This document shows positions 44,662 through 52,740 of a stretch of 64,000 nucleotides of DNA, one piece after another; within the stretch, counting starts at the first letter, position 1, and every line of letters starts with the position of its first letter. The notes below the pieces were generated by a model that saw only the letters and a program-made list of their open reading frames with translations, was not told where the DNA came from and ran no database searches. The position numbers and the translations under genes are program-made. This stretch comes from Candidatus Methanoplasma cognatum (GTDB taxonomy: Archaea > Thermoplasmatota > Thermoplasmata > Methanomassiliicoccales > Methanomethylophilaceae), in NCBI GenBank assembly GCA_009777615.1, contig WRLM01000006.1, positions 38,774 through 102,773 of the forward strand, written 5' to 3'.

Positions 44662-44864
44662 CAGATCTTTTCCTCCTCATTCTGAACGGTCAGTATGCGT
44701 GCTATGTTTGTTCTTATGGCGCGGATGATACCGGGATTGGAGGGTGCCCCTCCCATCGCCGATACACCTCTCTCATGCATGAGGTCGTTGCGGAGCTCCT
44801 TGAGCTTCTCGTTGCGTTCCTCTGTGCTCATTTCTCTTATCTCAGCGGTCTTGAGCAGCGCCAT
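44661..44864 (-). CDS. rpl29: Ribosomal protein uL29
   Basis: 67 residues, two long helices: [20 protein letters not shown] and the MHERG...[18 protein letters not shown] pattern. Located at the peptide exit tunnel. Its first base is the last of rps3. Confidence 0.94.
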   Translation of the reverse strand: MALLKTAEIREMSTEERNEKLKELRNDLMHERGVSAMGGAPSNPGIIRAIRTNIARILTVQNEEEKI

Positions 44865-45568
44865 CAGTTGACCTCCCTGTCTGTCTCTGGGGACGCTTCT
44901 GCGGGCACCTCTGCGGGCACTTCCGCCGGCGCCGGGGCGCCGAACAGGTCCGGCAGTTTCGCCGCCGCTTCGGTCTTACTGAGGATCGTCGTGTCCGCCG
45001 GGAGTTTCGAGCCGGGCCTCATTATTTCGACCGTGACCCCGATCACTCCCATCTTCAGCTTCGCGATCGCGTATCCGCGCTCGACGAACAGCACCCTGGG
45101 CTCGCCGCAGAACTTTATGTAGCCTTCTTTGAACTTCTCGGTCCTGTGTCTCTGCCCGGTGAGCTTTCCGGCCACGATTATGTGGCAGCCGCGGGCTCCG
45201 GCATCCATCACTCTGCGTACGGTGGAGTGTCCCGCCCTGCGGAAGTGCCACCCTCTCTCAAGGGAGAATGCCAGCTTCTCCGCCATTATCTGCGCATTAA
45301 GGCTTGCATTCTCGACCTCCTGAACCTCGATCTGGGGGTTCCCGAAACCGTATCTCTCTTCGATGACCAGCGTCAGGTTCTTGATCGTCTGGCCGCGCCT
45401 TCCGATCACCAGCCCCGGTCTTTCCGTCGTTAATATGACGCGGGTTCCCATCGGAGTCCTCTGGATGTCAAGGCCTCCGAAACCGGCGCGGCTGACCTCC
45501 TTCATGAGGTACTCTTTGAGAAGAACCCTGCGGACATTCTCGGCAACGAATTTCCTTTCTGATGCCAT
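44864..45568 (-). CDS. rps3: Ribosomal protein uS3
   Basis: 234 residues from ATG at 45568 (MASERKFVAENVRRVLLKEY). The KH type-II domain has the GRRG loop (RPGLVIGRRGQTIKNLTLVI); the C-terminal domain contains VMDAGARGCHIIVAGKLTGQ. An Ala/Pro/Glu-rich tail (APAPAEVPAEVPAEASPETD) follows, a common archaeal addition. An in-frame TTG at 45577 is less likely. Confidence 0.95.
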   Translation of the reverse strand: MASERKFVAENVRRVLLKEYLMKEVSRAGFGGLDIQRTPMGTRVILTTERPGLVIGRRGQTIKNLTLVIEERYGFGNPQIEVQEVENASLNAQIMAEKLAFSLERGWHFRRAGHSTVRRVMDAGARGCHIIVAGKLTGQRHRTEKFKEGYIKFCGEPRVLFVERGYAIAKLKMGVIGVTVEIMRPGSKLPADTTILSKTEAAAKLPDLFGAPAPAEVPAEVPAEASPETDREVN

Positions 45569-45569
45569 A

Positions 45570-46025
45570 TCACTCAACCTCCTCTATTATTACCTCTATG
45601 TTGGCCGTCTCCTGATTCCACTGAGTGGCCCTTCCCTGCGCCCTAGGCATGTGCCCGGGGATGGTCTGTCCTCTTGCAATGGTTATGGTCGAAATGGCCA
45701 TGTTGGATGCGTCAAGACCTTTGTAATCGGCGTTGGACATCGCACTCTTTATCACTGCGAGTATAGCCTTCGACGCCTTCACGGGGTATCTCCCCGGCCC
45801 GACGCCTTTCTTGTGCGACACTCTCTTGTTGTATCTTTTCAGAGGTACCGGCCTTTCGAGGGCTATTACCTCCTCGAGCGCCGCGACCGCTGTCTCTACT
45901 TTCATGCCGCGCACCATTCCGGCGACCTCCCTTGCGAATTTAGGCGAGATGGGCTGATCCTTTGCCACGGCCTTTGCGGAGATGTCCGGGTCGGCCGGCG
46001 TTGTGTAGTATTTGTTCCTAGCCAT
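45570..46025 (-). CDS. rpl22: Ribosomal protein uL22
   Basis: 151 residues. ARNKYYTTPADPDISAKAVA at the N-terminus; archaeal motif RVSHKKGVGPGRYPVKASKA; C-terminal hook MPRAQGRATQWNQETANIEV. Lines the exit tunnel. Downstream of rps19 with a nine-base gap. Confidence 0.95.
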   Translation of the reverse strand: MARNKYYTTPADPDISAKAVAKDQPISPKFAREVAGMVRGMKVETAVAALEEVIALERPVPLKRYNKRVSHKKGVGPGRYPVKASKAILAVIKSAMSNADYKGLDASNMAISTITIARGQTIPGHMPRAQGRATQWNQETANIEVIIEEVE

Positions 46026-46034
46026 TTTGACACC

Positions 46035-46496
46035 TCACTTCAGCGGCATGAACTTCGAGGACCTCGTCGCGCCCACTCCGGGTCCGGAGTGCTGGGGCGG
46101 CTTCCTCGTAAGTATGAACTCTCCGAGGAAATGGCCGATCATCTCCGGCTTTATCTCGAACTCTTTGAATTCCTTTCCGTTGTATATGCTCACTTTCTTC
46201 CCAACGAACTGGGGTATGATCGGCAGGTCCCTGCGGTGTGTCCTGACCGGCTCCTCCGCAACCTTCAATTTATCGAACAGCAGCTGCTGCTCGTAGTTAA
46301 GGCCGCGGAGGTACGTCCTCCTGGCCCTTGAAGGAAGAATGCCCAGTATCTCGTCAAAGGACATGGCCAGAAGCTCCTCCATCGTGAATCCGCGATAGAG
46401 GAATTCTTTCTTCCTCCTCGCCTGGATCGCCGATGCTTTCTTCCTGGTTCTCCTCCTGGTGGCCTTTGCCGATCCTGCAATTATCTTCTTTGCCAT
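46035..46496 (-). CDS. rps19: Ribosomal protein uS19
   Basis: 153 residues, the long archaeal form with a basic N-terminal extension (SAKATRRRTRKKASAIQARR) and the conserved core VYNGKEFKEF-like IYNGKEFKEFEIKPEMIGHF, LGEFILTRKPPQHSGPGVGA. Binds the head of the small subunit with uS13. Confidence 0.95.
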   Translation of the reverse strand: MAKKIIAGSAKATRRRTRKKASAIQARRKKEFLYRGFTMEELLAMSFDEILGILPSRARRTYLRGLNYEQQLLFDKLKVAEEPVRTHRRDLPIIPQFVGKKVSIYNGKEFKEFEIKPEMIGHFLGEFILTRKPPQHSGPGVGATRSSKFMPLK

Positions 46497-46502
46497 TCAG
46501 AA

Positions 46503-47192
46503 TCACTTCCTCTTTTTCTTAGGCAGGAAACCTACCTTTTGTCCCGGCGATGCGGTCCTCTTCTGACAGTTCGGCCCGCCCACATGGGGATGGCTTCCTC
46601 CGCCGTGGGGGTGGTCCACTGCGTTCATCGCAACACCGCTTACTTTCTTGTTAGCGGTGGACCTTGACCTCAGCGTCAGGTAATTCTTTCCGGCTTTGGC
46701 GAGAGGCTTGTCTCCTCTCCCTCCACCTGCAACGACACCTATCACCGCGCGGCAACTGGGGTTGAACTCCTTCATTGCTCCTGAAGGCATGAGTATCATG
46801 ACCTTCTCTCCTCTGGTGACGACGGTCGCCGACGACCCGGCGGTCTTGGCATATTTTCCTCCGTCGCCGGGTTTCGATTCGATGTTGTGGATAGCCGTTC
46901 CCTCCGGTATCCTGGACAGGAGGGTTATGCAGCCCGGTGCGATCCTGTCGCCCCCGACGTATATCTTCTGTCCGACCTTCATGCCGGCGGCCGCGAGCTG
47001 GTAGTCCGTGACCCCGCCGAAGTCTATGACCGCAAGAGGGCTTGTCCTTCCGGGTGCCTGAATTAGGTCTTTTATCGTGCCTACTCCCTCATCGAAGCTG
47101 GGGAGTCTGACGTCGTCCACGTGTCTGTGGCTGGGCGAGCGGTATTGCGGTCCGCCGCGCCCCCTTCTTTGTGTAATCAATCTCTTTCCCAT
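46503..47192 (-). CDS. rpl2: Ribosomal protein uL2
   Basis: 229 residues. OB- and SH3-like domains ending in the near-invariant GVAMNAVDHPHGGGSHPHVG that lies close to the peptidyl-transferase centre. Needed for subunit association. Six bases before rps19. Confidence 0.96.
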   Translation of the reverse strand: MGKRLITQRRGRGGPQYRSPSHRHVDDVRLPSFDEGVGTIKDLIQAPGRTSPLAVIDFGGVTDYQLAAAGMKVGQKIYVGGDRIAPGCITLLSRIPEGTAIHNIESKPGDGGKYAKTAGSSATVVTRGEKVMILMPSGAMKEFNPSCRAVIGVVAGGGRGDKPLAKAGKNYLTLRSRSTANKKVSGVAMNAVDHPHGGGSHPHVGGPNCQKRTASPGQKVGFLPKKKRK

Positions 47193-47201
47193 TCGATCAC
47201 C

Positions 47202-47492
47202 TCAGAACACTCCGACCCTCATACCTACATCCTCCGCAGAGTAGCCTTCCGCGAGCTTGATGATGGCGTGTTTGCCGTCTTTCTGTATCTTCGTCCACAC
47301 AGCTTCGACCTTCACTTCGAAACGCTCCTCGAAGGCCGTTTTTATGTCCGCTTTATTGGCGTGCCTGTGTACAATGAACTCTATCTTGTTGCCGTCCCTG
47401 AATCTCTGAGTGGGGGTGCCGGACAACAGATTGAGGGTCTTTTCCGTAACGTACGGTCTGATTAGTATGTCGCTCTGTTTCACTGCGTCCAC
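47202..47492 (-). CDS. rpl23: Ribosomal protein uL23
   Basis: 96 residues. VTEKTLNLLS and NKIEFIVHRHANKADIKTAF are family hallmarks. Docking site for SRP and chaperones at the tunnel exit. Overlaps the end of rpl4 by 13 bases. Confidence 0.95.
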   Translation of the reverse strand: MDAVKQSDILIRPYVTEKTLNLLSGTPTQRFRDGNKIEFIVHRHANKADIKTAFEERFEVKVEAVWTKIQKDGKHAIIKLAEGYSAEDVGMRVGVF

Positions 47493-48250
47493 TCTCCTAT
47501 CTCGGCGATGGCCGATCTGGTGTATACCGTGAGTCTGCCTGCGTCCCCGCCGGGTGCGAGTATGCCTGCGTTGAGGGTGCTGACCGACTCGATATCCACT
47601 CCGGGGAGGTTCTTTGCTCCCTTGAACACCGGCGCGTCCCTGTCGGACACCACTATCAGGATGGAGGTCGGAGTTCTGTATCTCCTGTTCCTCATCTTCC
47701 CTCTGCCTGCGCGGATCTTGCGGCCTTCCTTTGCCCTCTCCACATCGTAACCTATGCCGATGCTGTCGAACACGTCGTTTATCTCAGACGTGCTTGCGAT
47801 ATTCTGGAATTCGTCATCTATGACGATGGGGAACGAAACAGAGTCATCGAACTGGTGACCGCGCTCTCTGACACAGTCGGCGCAGCCTGTTGCCGCAATT
47901 GCGGAAAAACGCGCCACTCTCAATTCCTTCTTGTTGACCTTCTGTTCCCATTTCCTCTCCGGGCGCGGAGGGTGGGCCCTCCTTCCGGTCACGTTGTTGG
48001 GGGACTCCGTCGCCCTCCTTCCGTCATGGAGCCTCTGGACACGGGCTACGCCCCTTCCTTTGCCCCATGTGCTCACCGAGTGCCTCATTCCCGATCTCTC
48101 GGCCGGTCCATAAGGCTGTCTCTTGTTCGCCGCGGCGGCCAGGATCGCTTTCTTGATTATGTCCGGTCTGTACTCGGACGAGAACACCTCGGGGACGTCG
48201 ATGGTTCCGGAGACCTCTCCTTTTACGGAATAAACATTAGTCTGTGCCAT
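47480..48250 (-). CDS. rpl4: Ribosomal protein uL4
   Basis: 256 residues. Archaeal uL4 features: VPEVFSSEYRPDIIKKAILA, the tunnel loop SGMRHSVSTWGKGRGVARVQ, and SILIVVSDRDAPVFKGAKNL near the C-terminus. In bacteria L4 represses its own operon; here no leader copy of its rRNA site was identified. Confidence 0.95.
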   Translation of the reverse strand: MAQTNVYSVKGEVSGTIDVPEVFSSEYRPDIIKKAILAAAANKRQPYGPAERSGMRHSVSTWGKGRGVARVQRLHDGRRATESPNNVTGRRAHPPRPERKWEQKVNKKELRVARFSAIAATGCADCVRERGHQFDDSVSFPIVIDDEFQNIASTSEINDVFDSIGIGYDVERAKEGRKIRAGRGKMRNRRYRTPTSILIVVSDRDAPVFKGAKNLPGVDIESVSTLNAGILAPGGDAGRLTVYTRSAIAEIGEWTQ

Positions 48251-48253
48251 TTC

Positions 48254-49252
48254 TCATGCCCCCTGCTTTGACTCGGTGGAGATGTATGTCACATCTGCGG
48301 CCGAGATGTCGGCTTTCTTGGGCGCTCTTGTGGCGTCCCTGAGCCTTATCAGTCTCTTTGTGGGTCCCGGAACGGATCCGTGTATCAGGACATATGTGTT
48401 CCTTACTTCTCCGTAGTTGAGGAAACCTCCCTTGGGGTTGACCTCCCCTCCGTCCTGTCCCACTTTTATTATCTTCTTATTGAACTCCGTTCTCTGGTGG
48501 TATCCCATCTGACCGGATGCCGGAACGGTGCTTCTTACATAACCGGGCCTCTTGGGGCCTAGGTTCCCGATGCCGCGGCGGTGCTTGCTGTTCTTGTGCG
48601 AGAGCAGCTTGACCCCCCATCTCTTGGTAACTCCCTGGAACCCTTTTCCTTTCGTGACCGCGATCACGTCTATCAGTGCGCCTTCGGCCGCAAAATCCTT
48701 GAGTGCTATCTCTTTTCCCAGGATCTCCTTTGCATACTTGACCCTGTCTTCGGTCTTCCCGCCGCCGATCCTGAGCTCCATCAGATCGGGGACCTTCTTC
48801 GGAACCCCCGATACCATCTTCGGCTGAGTGTATGCGAGGATGCGGACGTCTTCGACGTCAAGCCCCTCATACCTTCCGAATGATGACTCATCATGGTTGG
48901 TCGGCGTGTTCAGTCTCCTTGAAAGCAGGGGGTCGATGTCTTTTGCCCATACTTCCCCTGCCGTCTTGAGACCCATTATGCTGCTCTCATAGAATCTTAC
49001 CGCGGCCACCTTCATGGGCGGCACTTCGACAACCGTGACCGGTATCTGAAGCTCCATGCCGGACGTTGTGCTCTTGGCCCTCTTGTCGACGATGAACGCA
49101 TGCGTCATCCCGACCTTATATCCGGCGAACCCCTGTATCTTAGGTGCTCCGCCGATCTCCGGCCACGAGTCCAGCCTCGGAGTCTGCGACTTCGCTCTTT
49201 TCCTAGGGCCGAATGCCCTGGATCCTCTCTTTGGACGTCTCCTCTGTGACAT
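48254..49252 (-). CDS. rpl3: Ribosomal protein uL3
   Basis: 332 residues, archaeal length. Begins SQRRRPKRGSRAFGPRKRAK; contains GYKVGMTHAFIVDKRAK and the peptidyl-transferase-centre loop region SGQMGYHQRTEFNKKIIKVG. First gene of the long ribosomal cluster; the TATA box lies about 190 bases upstream, so the leader is unusually long. Confidence 0.95.
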   Translation of the reverse strand: MSQRRRPKRGSRAFGPRKRAKSQTPRLDSWPEIGGAPKIQGFAGYKVGMTHAFIVDKRAKSTTSGMELQIPVTVVEVPPMKVAAVRFYESSIMGLKTAGEVWAKDIDPLLSRRLNTPTNHDESSFGRYEGLDVEDVRILAYTQPKMVSGVPKKVPDLMELRIGGGKTEDRVKYAKEILGKEIALKDFAAEGALIDVIAVTKGKGFQGVTKRWGVKLLSHKNSKHRRGIGNLGPKRPGYVRSTVPASGQMGYHQRTEFNKKIIKVGQDGGEVNPKGGFLNYGEVRNTYVLIHGSVPGPTKRLIRLRDATRAPKKADISAADVTYISTESKQGA

Positions 49253-49401
49253 TTATTCACATTCCTGCGAGGGTGTCTTCGCTAACCTCGCGCTTTATTG
49301 ACGAACGCGTCTTGATGTTCCGACCGTGACGCCATATTCATCTCGAGAACTCGACATGAGTGAACTTGGGTTGCTCAAGGCATTGCCCGGTGCGTCTGGT
49401 C

Positions 49402-49418
49402 GGACATGCTGCATGTCC
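49402..49418. promoter_or_regulatory. Perfect 17-bp palindrome at the presumed start of the ribosomal operon transcript
   Basis: GGACATGC-T-GCATGTCC. It lies 23-40 bases downstream of the TATA box, so at or just after the predicted transcription start. As DNA it is a classic operator for a dimeric repressor; as RNA it would make a stable 5' hairpin. Confidence 0.5.
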
Positions 49419-49440
49419 AATCTAAAAGTGGTATAATTGG

Positions 49441-49453
49441 GTTATATTTAAAA
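49441..49453 (-). promoter_or_regulatory. TATA box of the rpl3-led operon
   Basis: Minus-strand CTTTTAAATATAAC-like box, the best TATA match upstream of rpl3. It gives a predicted 5' leader of about 165 bases. Confidence 0.55.
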
Positions 49454-49590
49454 GCTACTGATAAAAGCGGCTTATGTTCTCTTGATCGGGCATGTTAATT
49501 ACACCCCCGCTTGCCTATACATGATCTTAAACCAATGCGGAACTTATGCTTAAGAGGACGGCTCCGTCCTGATCTGCTGGAGGAGACCTG

Positions 49591-49636
49591 TTCCCAGAAA
49601 TGTTGAGGAATTATTCCCAGAAATGTTGAGGAATTA
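49591..49636. repeat. Two perfect 23-bp tandem repeats
   Basis: TTCCCAGAAATGTTGAGGAA plus TTA occurs at 49591-49613 and again at 49614-49636, followed by the first six bases of a third copy. It lies in the gap between the ribosomal operon promoter and the DUF5611-like gene. Origin by slippage is likely; a binding-site role is possible. Confidence 0.8.
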
Positions 49637-49700
49637 TTCCCATGAATATTCGAACTATCAAAGATCAGGGGGTCCGACCGACCCGGGTGAATACTGGCCT

Positions 49701-50027
49701 TCAGAGCTCACCGCTCTTCGCCTTTGCCTGGGCCCTCTTCATGCGTGCCTTCGCGTCGAAGCCCGTTGCTTTCTCCACGAACACATTCAGCTTCCTCTTG
49801 CTGTCAAGGATGTCGCTGTCTGCCATCTTCCCTTCCTTGCTGGCGGTGACCACTTCAAGCTTATCCTTGCCGATCACCTTCACAGTTATGCTTTCCAGCA
49901 CCCCGTATGACGAAACGAGCGCATCCCCTTTCTTGGACGCGTTGCCGAAGACATCTTTCATCATATTTTCCAGAAGATCCCCTTCTATATTCTTGAACCA
50001 TCCTTTTTTAATATCGTACTCAACCAT
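49701..50027 (-). CDS. Small DUF5611-like protein
   Basis: 108 residues from ATG at 50027 (MVEYDIKKGWFKNIEGDLLE), which overlaps the end of the radical-SAM gene by eight bases; a longer frame to 50090 is unlikely. The alpha/beta protein ends with a Lys/Arg-rich helix (ATGFDAKARMKRAQAKAKSG). It resembles the archaeal DUF5611 family by length and N-terminal pattern, but this is from memory. Tight coupling to the archaeosine enzyme suggests a linked role in RNA metabolism. Confidence 0.6.
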   Translation of the reverse strand: MVEYDIKKGWFKNIEGDLLENMMKDVFGNASKKGDALVSSYGVLESITVKVIGKDKLEVVTASKEGKMADSDILDSKRKLNVFVEKATGFDAKARMKRAQAKAKSGEL

Positions 50028-51045
50028 CTTTCGCACTTCCCAAAGCAAGGTCGTTGTCGAACCTTCTGTCAAGGTCCGCCGCCGTACCAAGTATCCTTTC
50101 CAATCCCAAATACGTTTGCCAATCCTTTATACAGTCGCATTTGACGTCAAGGTCTTTCACGTCCTGCGAGAATGAGAACTTCTCGATCCCTTCCAGAACG
50201 TTCCTGTCGCATTTACCGCAGTTGTGCACGCCCCTCATGGTCCCCCCTCCGGAGGGAGAGGACATCAATCTGGCGTTCACGGCGCCGGATAGTTTCCTCA
50301 GAACTTCTGTCAGTGACCACACCCACGGCGGCCTCAGTTCCCCCGCCCTCCACAGTCTCTCCGCATACGTTCCGCGCTGAACGTTCAGAGGATTTATGGA
50401 TATCTCGTCCGAGAACTCATCCGCGAACAGAGCCGATCTGATCGTATCCTCCATAGCCACCGATTCCGTGAGGAAGGGCGGCTTCAGCAGAAGGTACGTT
50501 CTGACGGTCAGGCCCGCCCCTTTGATGATCATTCCGGCGTTTCTGCTGTCATCCGGAGTGAACCCTTTGCTGATCGAAGTTGCCAAGACATCGGGGTCGG
50601 AACTCTCAAGACCCAGCGCGATCGTGATCGTTTTGGGGAGCGCTGCTATCGTCTCCTCTTTTACAAATTCGGGGCGGCTTTCGAAAAGGATCCTTTCACA
50701 CCCGGAAAATTCTTTCAATATCCTTTCTCTTATGGAGAGAGGTATCTCGTTCTCGTCAAGAAAGCTGCCGGAGGTGTATATCTTGACGAATCCCTCTTCA
50801 TTATATTTTGACAGTGCCTCGTCGACCTGTCTGTTGAGATCGTCCTCCGTCACCCGGCTCAGGGACGCCTGCCTGTATCCGCACATTGTGCAGCCCCCTG
50901 TCTTTGCCCAGCAGCATCCGTTCGTGCGCATTATCATTACCATCGCATCGGACACCCTGCCGGATATCAGGTCTTTCTCTTTCCAGCACGCCTCAAGCTG
51001 AGACGGCGATCTTTTTTCTTTCATTTCCGTGCCTGTCCTGAGCAT
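50020..51045 (-). CDS. Archaeosine synthase radical-SAM subunit (RaSEA-like)
   Basis: About 341 residues; in-frame starts at 51072, 51045 and 51024 are all possible and the ATG at 51045 has AGGAG close by. Cysteines in NGCCWAKTGGCTMCGY give a C-x6-C-x2-C iron-sulphur site in place of the usual C-x3-C-x2-C, as in the TIGR01210/Elp3-like family now known as RaSEA. Further motifs are YTSGSFLDENEIP, LFESRPEFV and ALGLESSDP. A C-terminal Cys cluster (HNCGKCDRN, VKCDC) fits the family. With ArcS it converts lysine-modified preQ0 at tRNA position 15 to archaeosine. Confidence 0.85.
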   Translation of the reverse strand: MLRTGTEMKEKRSPSQLEACWKEKDLISGRVSDAMVMIMRTNGCCWAKTGGCTMCGYRQASLSRVTEDDLNRQVDEALSKYNEEGFVKIYTSGSFLDENEIPLSIRERILKEFSGCERILFESRPEFVKEETIAALPKTITIALGLESSDPDVLATSISKGFTPDDSRNAGMIIKGAGLTVRTYLLLKPPFLTESVAMEDTIRSALFADEFSDEISINPLNVQRGTYAERLWRAGELRPPWVWSLTEVLRKLSGAVNARLMSSPSGGGTMRGVHNCGKCDRNVLEGIEKFSFSQDVKDLDVKCDCIKDWQTYLGLERILGTAADLDRRFDNDLALGSAKDG

Positions 51046-51218
51046 ATGCTCCTGATTATTAATCATTATCAATTCCGGCCTTGACGTTTCATAACTTGGG
51101 TCTTGACACGAAGATGTAACGGGGGGGTTGACTGATGAATATCGGCGGCGGGCGTATTTTTGTTTCGCTTCCTATGCGCTCAAGATCATCCTTGGCTGAA
51201 AAGTGCCTGCAGCCCATT

Positions 51219-52385
51219 TTATTGGGGAGCAAACCAGGCTTTATATGCTGCCCAAGCCTTCGCTTCCGCAAGCCCAAGTCCTATGTCCCCGTCATTATTT
51301 TTGACAAAGAGTTCAACTGCTTTGGCAAAGCTTACGCCGTAAATTGCCAACACTGCGTCGACATAATTCTGTGCATTGCTTGTTGCTATCTCTTCGCCAT
51401 TCAGTTCAACAGTGAGGTCCGTGAGGTTGCCATTGTGCAGGAAGTCTTTCCAATCGTCATATTCGTGTATCAATCCTTTGTGCGTCTCGGCGGCGCCGGA
51501 GACCATTTCGCAAAGGTCTCCAAGCTCGGATGATACCCGCTCGGAGAAATCACTTCCATCATGGTAATAATCTTCGTATAGCATGTTTACAGCGATGCAG
51601 TCCTCCATACTAACGCCGCCGTGCATGAACAGCACCTTCTTAGCCAGATTCACTGTGCCTTCGGGATCCAACGGCATAATTATATTGTCGAGGATAGAAA
51701 ACTGTCGCTCTCTGATGGCATCCCTTACCTCATCTATGTTTCCGCATTTGCCTATTATATAGTAATCATATAAGAGGGCCTTCTTGTAAAATGGTAATGG
51801 ATCAAAAGGTGGAGGGTATTCAGCTGCATAGGGCACACCATCAGACAGCGGTGCTTCCCCCATGTCCCAGCGTAACGCATCAGGAGGATGTGACATGTCT
51901 TTGTAAAAATCTATAAACGCGCCTGCAGATAGTGTGCTAAAGGCAGCGACCACAGCTACGACTTTTTGGCAGGTTTCTTTTGGAGATGTTGACTTCTTAT
52001 CAGTTATTATTGGTTTTCTGCATATGAGTGTGCCCTCATTAGCTTTCTCTCTGTATCCCCAATTGGCAAGGATGTTCGATGTCTCGCCGCCCGTTGGCGT
52101 ATCTTCAACAACTTTTTTTCGAACTCCAAAATTTATCTCATTCTCTCTTTGAGGAAGCGGGTCGGGTATATATTCCATAGCTTTTCTTCGTATTCCAAAT
52201 ATCCCTTGTTCAGAGAGTGCATCCGCCACTTTATATTGTGTAGCCCTTACATTAACTGTTTCGCCATTTGTAGTTCTTACTTCCATTACAACTTCATCCA
52301 ACGCAGAGTCATGAGATTCACTAATTACTGTAGGCTTTTGCGGGGCTTCTGTTTTAGCTTTTTTAACTTCAGCGGATCGGACCAA
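51219..52385 (-). CDS. Unknown protein of the three-gene accessory cassette (third gene)
   Basis: 388 residues, no recognised domain. The N-terminal ~130 residues are polar, with two similar short stretches (EQGIFGIRRKAMEYIPDPLP and the NWGYREKANEG segment, each after an ILAN- or ALSE-type helix). A short hydrophobic segment follows near residues 140-160 (VVAVVAAFSTLSAGAFIDFY), then a helical C-terminal half (NIDEVRDAIRERQFSILDNI; ending EAKAWAAYKAWFAPQ). Its start overlaps the end of the 123-residue gene by 17 bases. AT-richer than neighbouring genes, which with its neighbours suggests transfer. Confidence 0.75.
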   Translation of the reverse strand: MVRSAEVKKAKTEAPQKPTVISESHDSALDEVVMEVRTTNGETVNVRATQYKVADALSEQGIFGIRRKAMEYIPDPLPQRENEINFGVRKKVVEDTPTGGETSNILANWGYREKANEGTLICRKPIITDKKSTSPKETCQKVVAVVAAFSTLSAGAFIDFYKDMSHPPDALRWDMGEAPLSDGVPYAAEYPPPFDPLPFYKKALLYDYYIIGKCGNIDEVRDAIRERQFSILDNIIMPLDPEGTVNLAKKVLFMHGGVSMEDCIAVNMLYEDYYHDGSDFSERVSSELGDLCEMVSGAAETHKGLIHEYDDWKDFLHNGNLTDLTVELNGEEIATSNAQNYVDAVLAIYGVSFAKAVELFVKNNDGDIGLGLAEAKAWAAYKAWFAPQ

Positions 52386-52740
52386 ATAACCAACCTCGGT
52401 CTGTCGCCAGCCTTTTTAATTTTATGGCTATTCTATCGGATTCTTTGCTTGATTTACTGTTGTAAAGTATACTAATGTGTTCGGGATATGGAACCCTGTC
52501 TTCTATTACCGACAGCCCTTGGGATTCACATTCTCCTTTGGAAACCGCAACAACGCCACAGGATGCATTACGCAGAACCTTTGTGTAGTGGTTGTAGGCA
52601 TCGTCAGGCGTGATCATCTCGCCATCATATACGGAAAGTGATGACCCTCCTTTTGGGAGCGTGAATACTTGGGATGTTATATTTCCCGCTTGAATGAAGC
52701 TTGGATGTACCTGGCGCAACAAGAGGGCATCATTTTCCAT
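52369..52740 (-). CDS. Unknown small protein of the cassette (LLRQVHPSFIQ family, second gene)
   Basis: 123 residues. Begins MENDALLLRQVHPSFIQAGN and continues SLSVYDGEMITPDDAYNHYT, CGVVAVSKGECESQGLSVIE, PYPEHISI and a C-terminal ATDRGWLFGP. I recognise this pattern (LLRQVHPSF, LSVYDGD, PFPEHA, A-RGWL) from uncharacterised proteins widespread in bacteria; the function is not known to me. It overlaps the first cassette gene by 11 bases and the third by 17, so the three are translationally linked. Confidence 0.8.
   Translation of the reverse strand: MENDALLLRQVHPSFIQAGNITSQVFTLPKGGSSLSVYDGEMITPDDAYNHYTKVLRNASCGVVAVSKGECESQGLSVIEDRVPYPEHISILYNSKSSKESDRIAIKLKRLATDRGWLFGPIR

Larger units (their letters stand above)
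49253..49700. other. Leader and promoter region of the ribosomal operon
   Basis: Read on the minus strand: tandem repeats (49591-49636), then the TATA box (49441-49453), a 17-bp palindrome (49402-49418), a possible 19-codon upstream frame (49341-49282), a 6-bp hairpin GCGAGG/CCTCGC (49267-49291), and the rpl3 ribosome binding region. No gene seen between 49454 and 49700 on either strand. Confidence 0.55.

Noticed and set aside
51135..51533. Plus-strand frame of 132 codons with an ATG near 51135
   Set aside because: It runs antisense to the end of the third cassette gene and resembles no protein.
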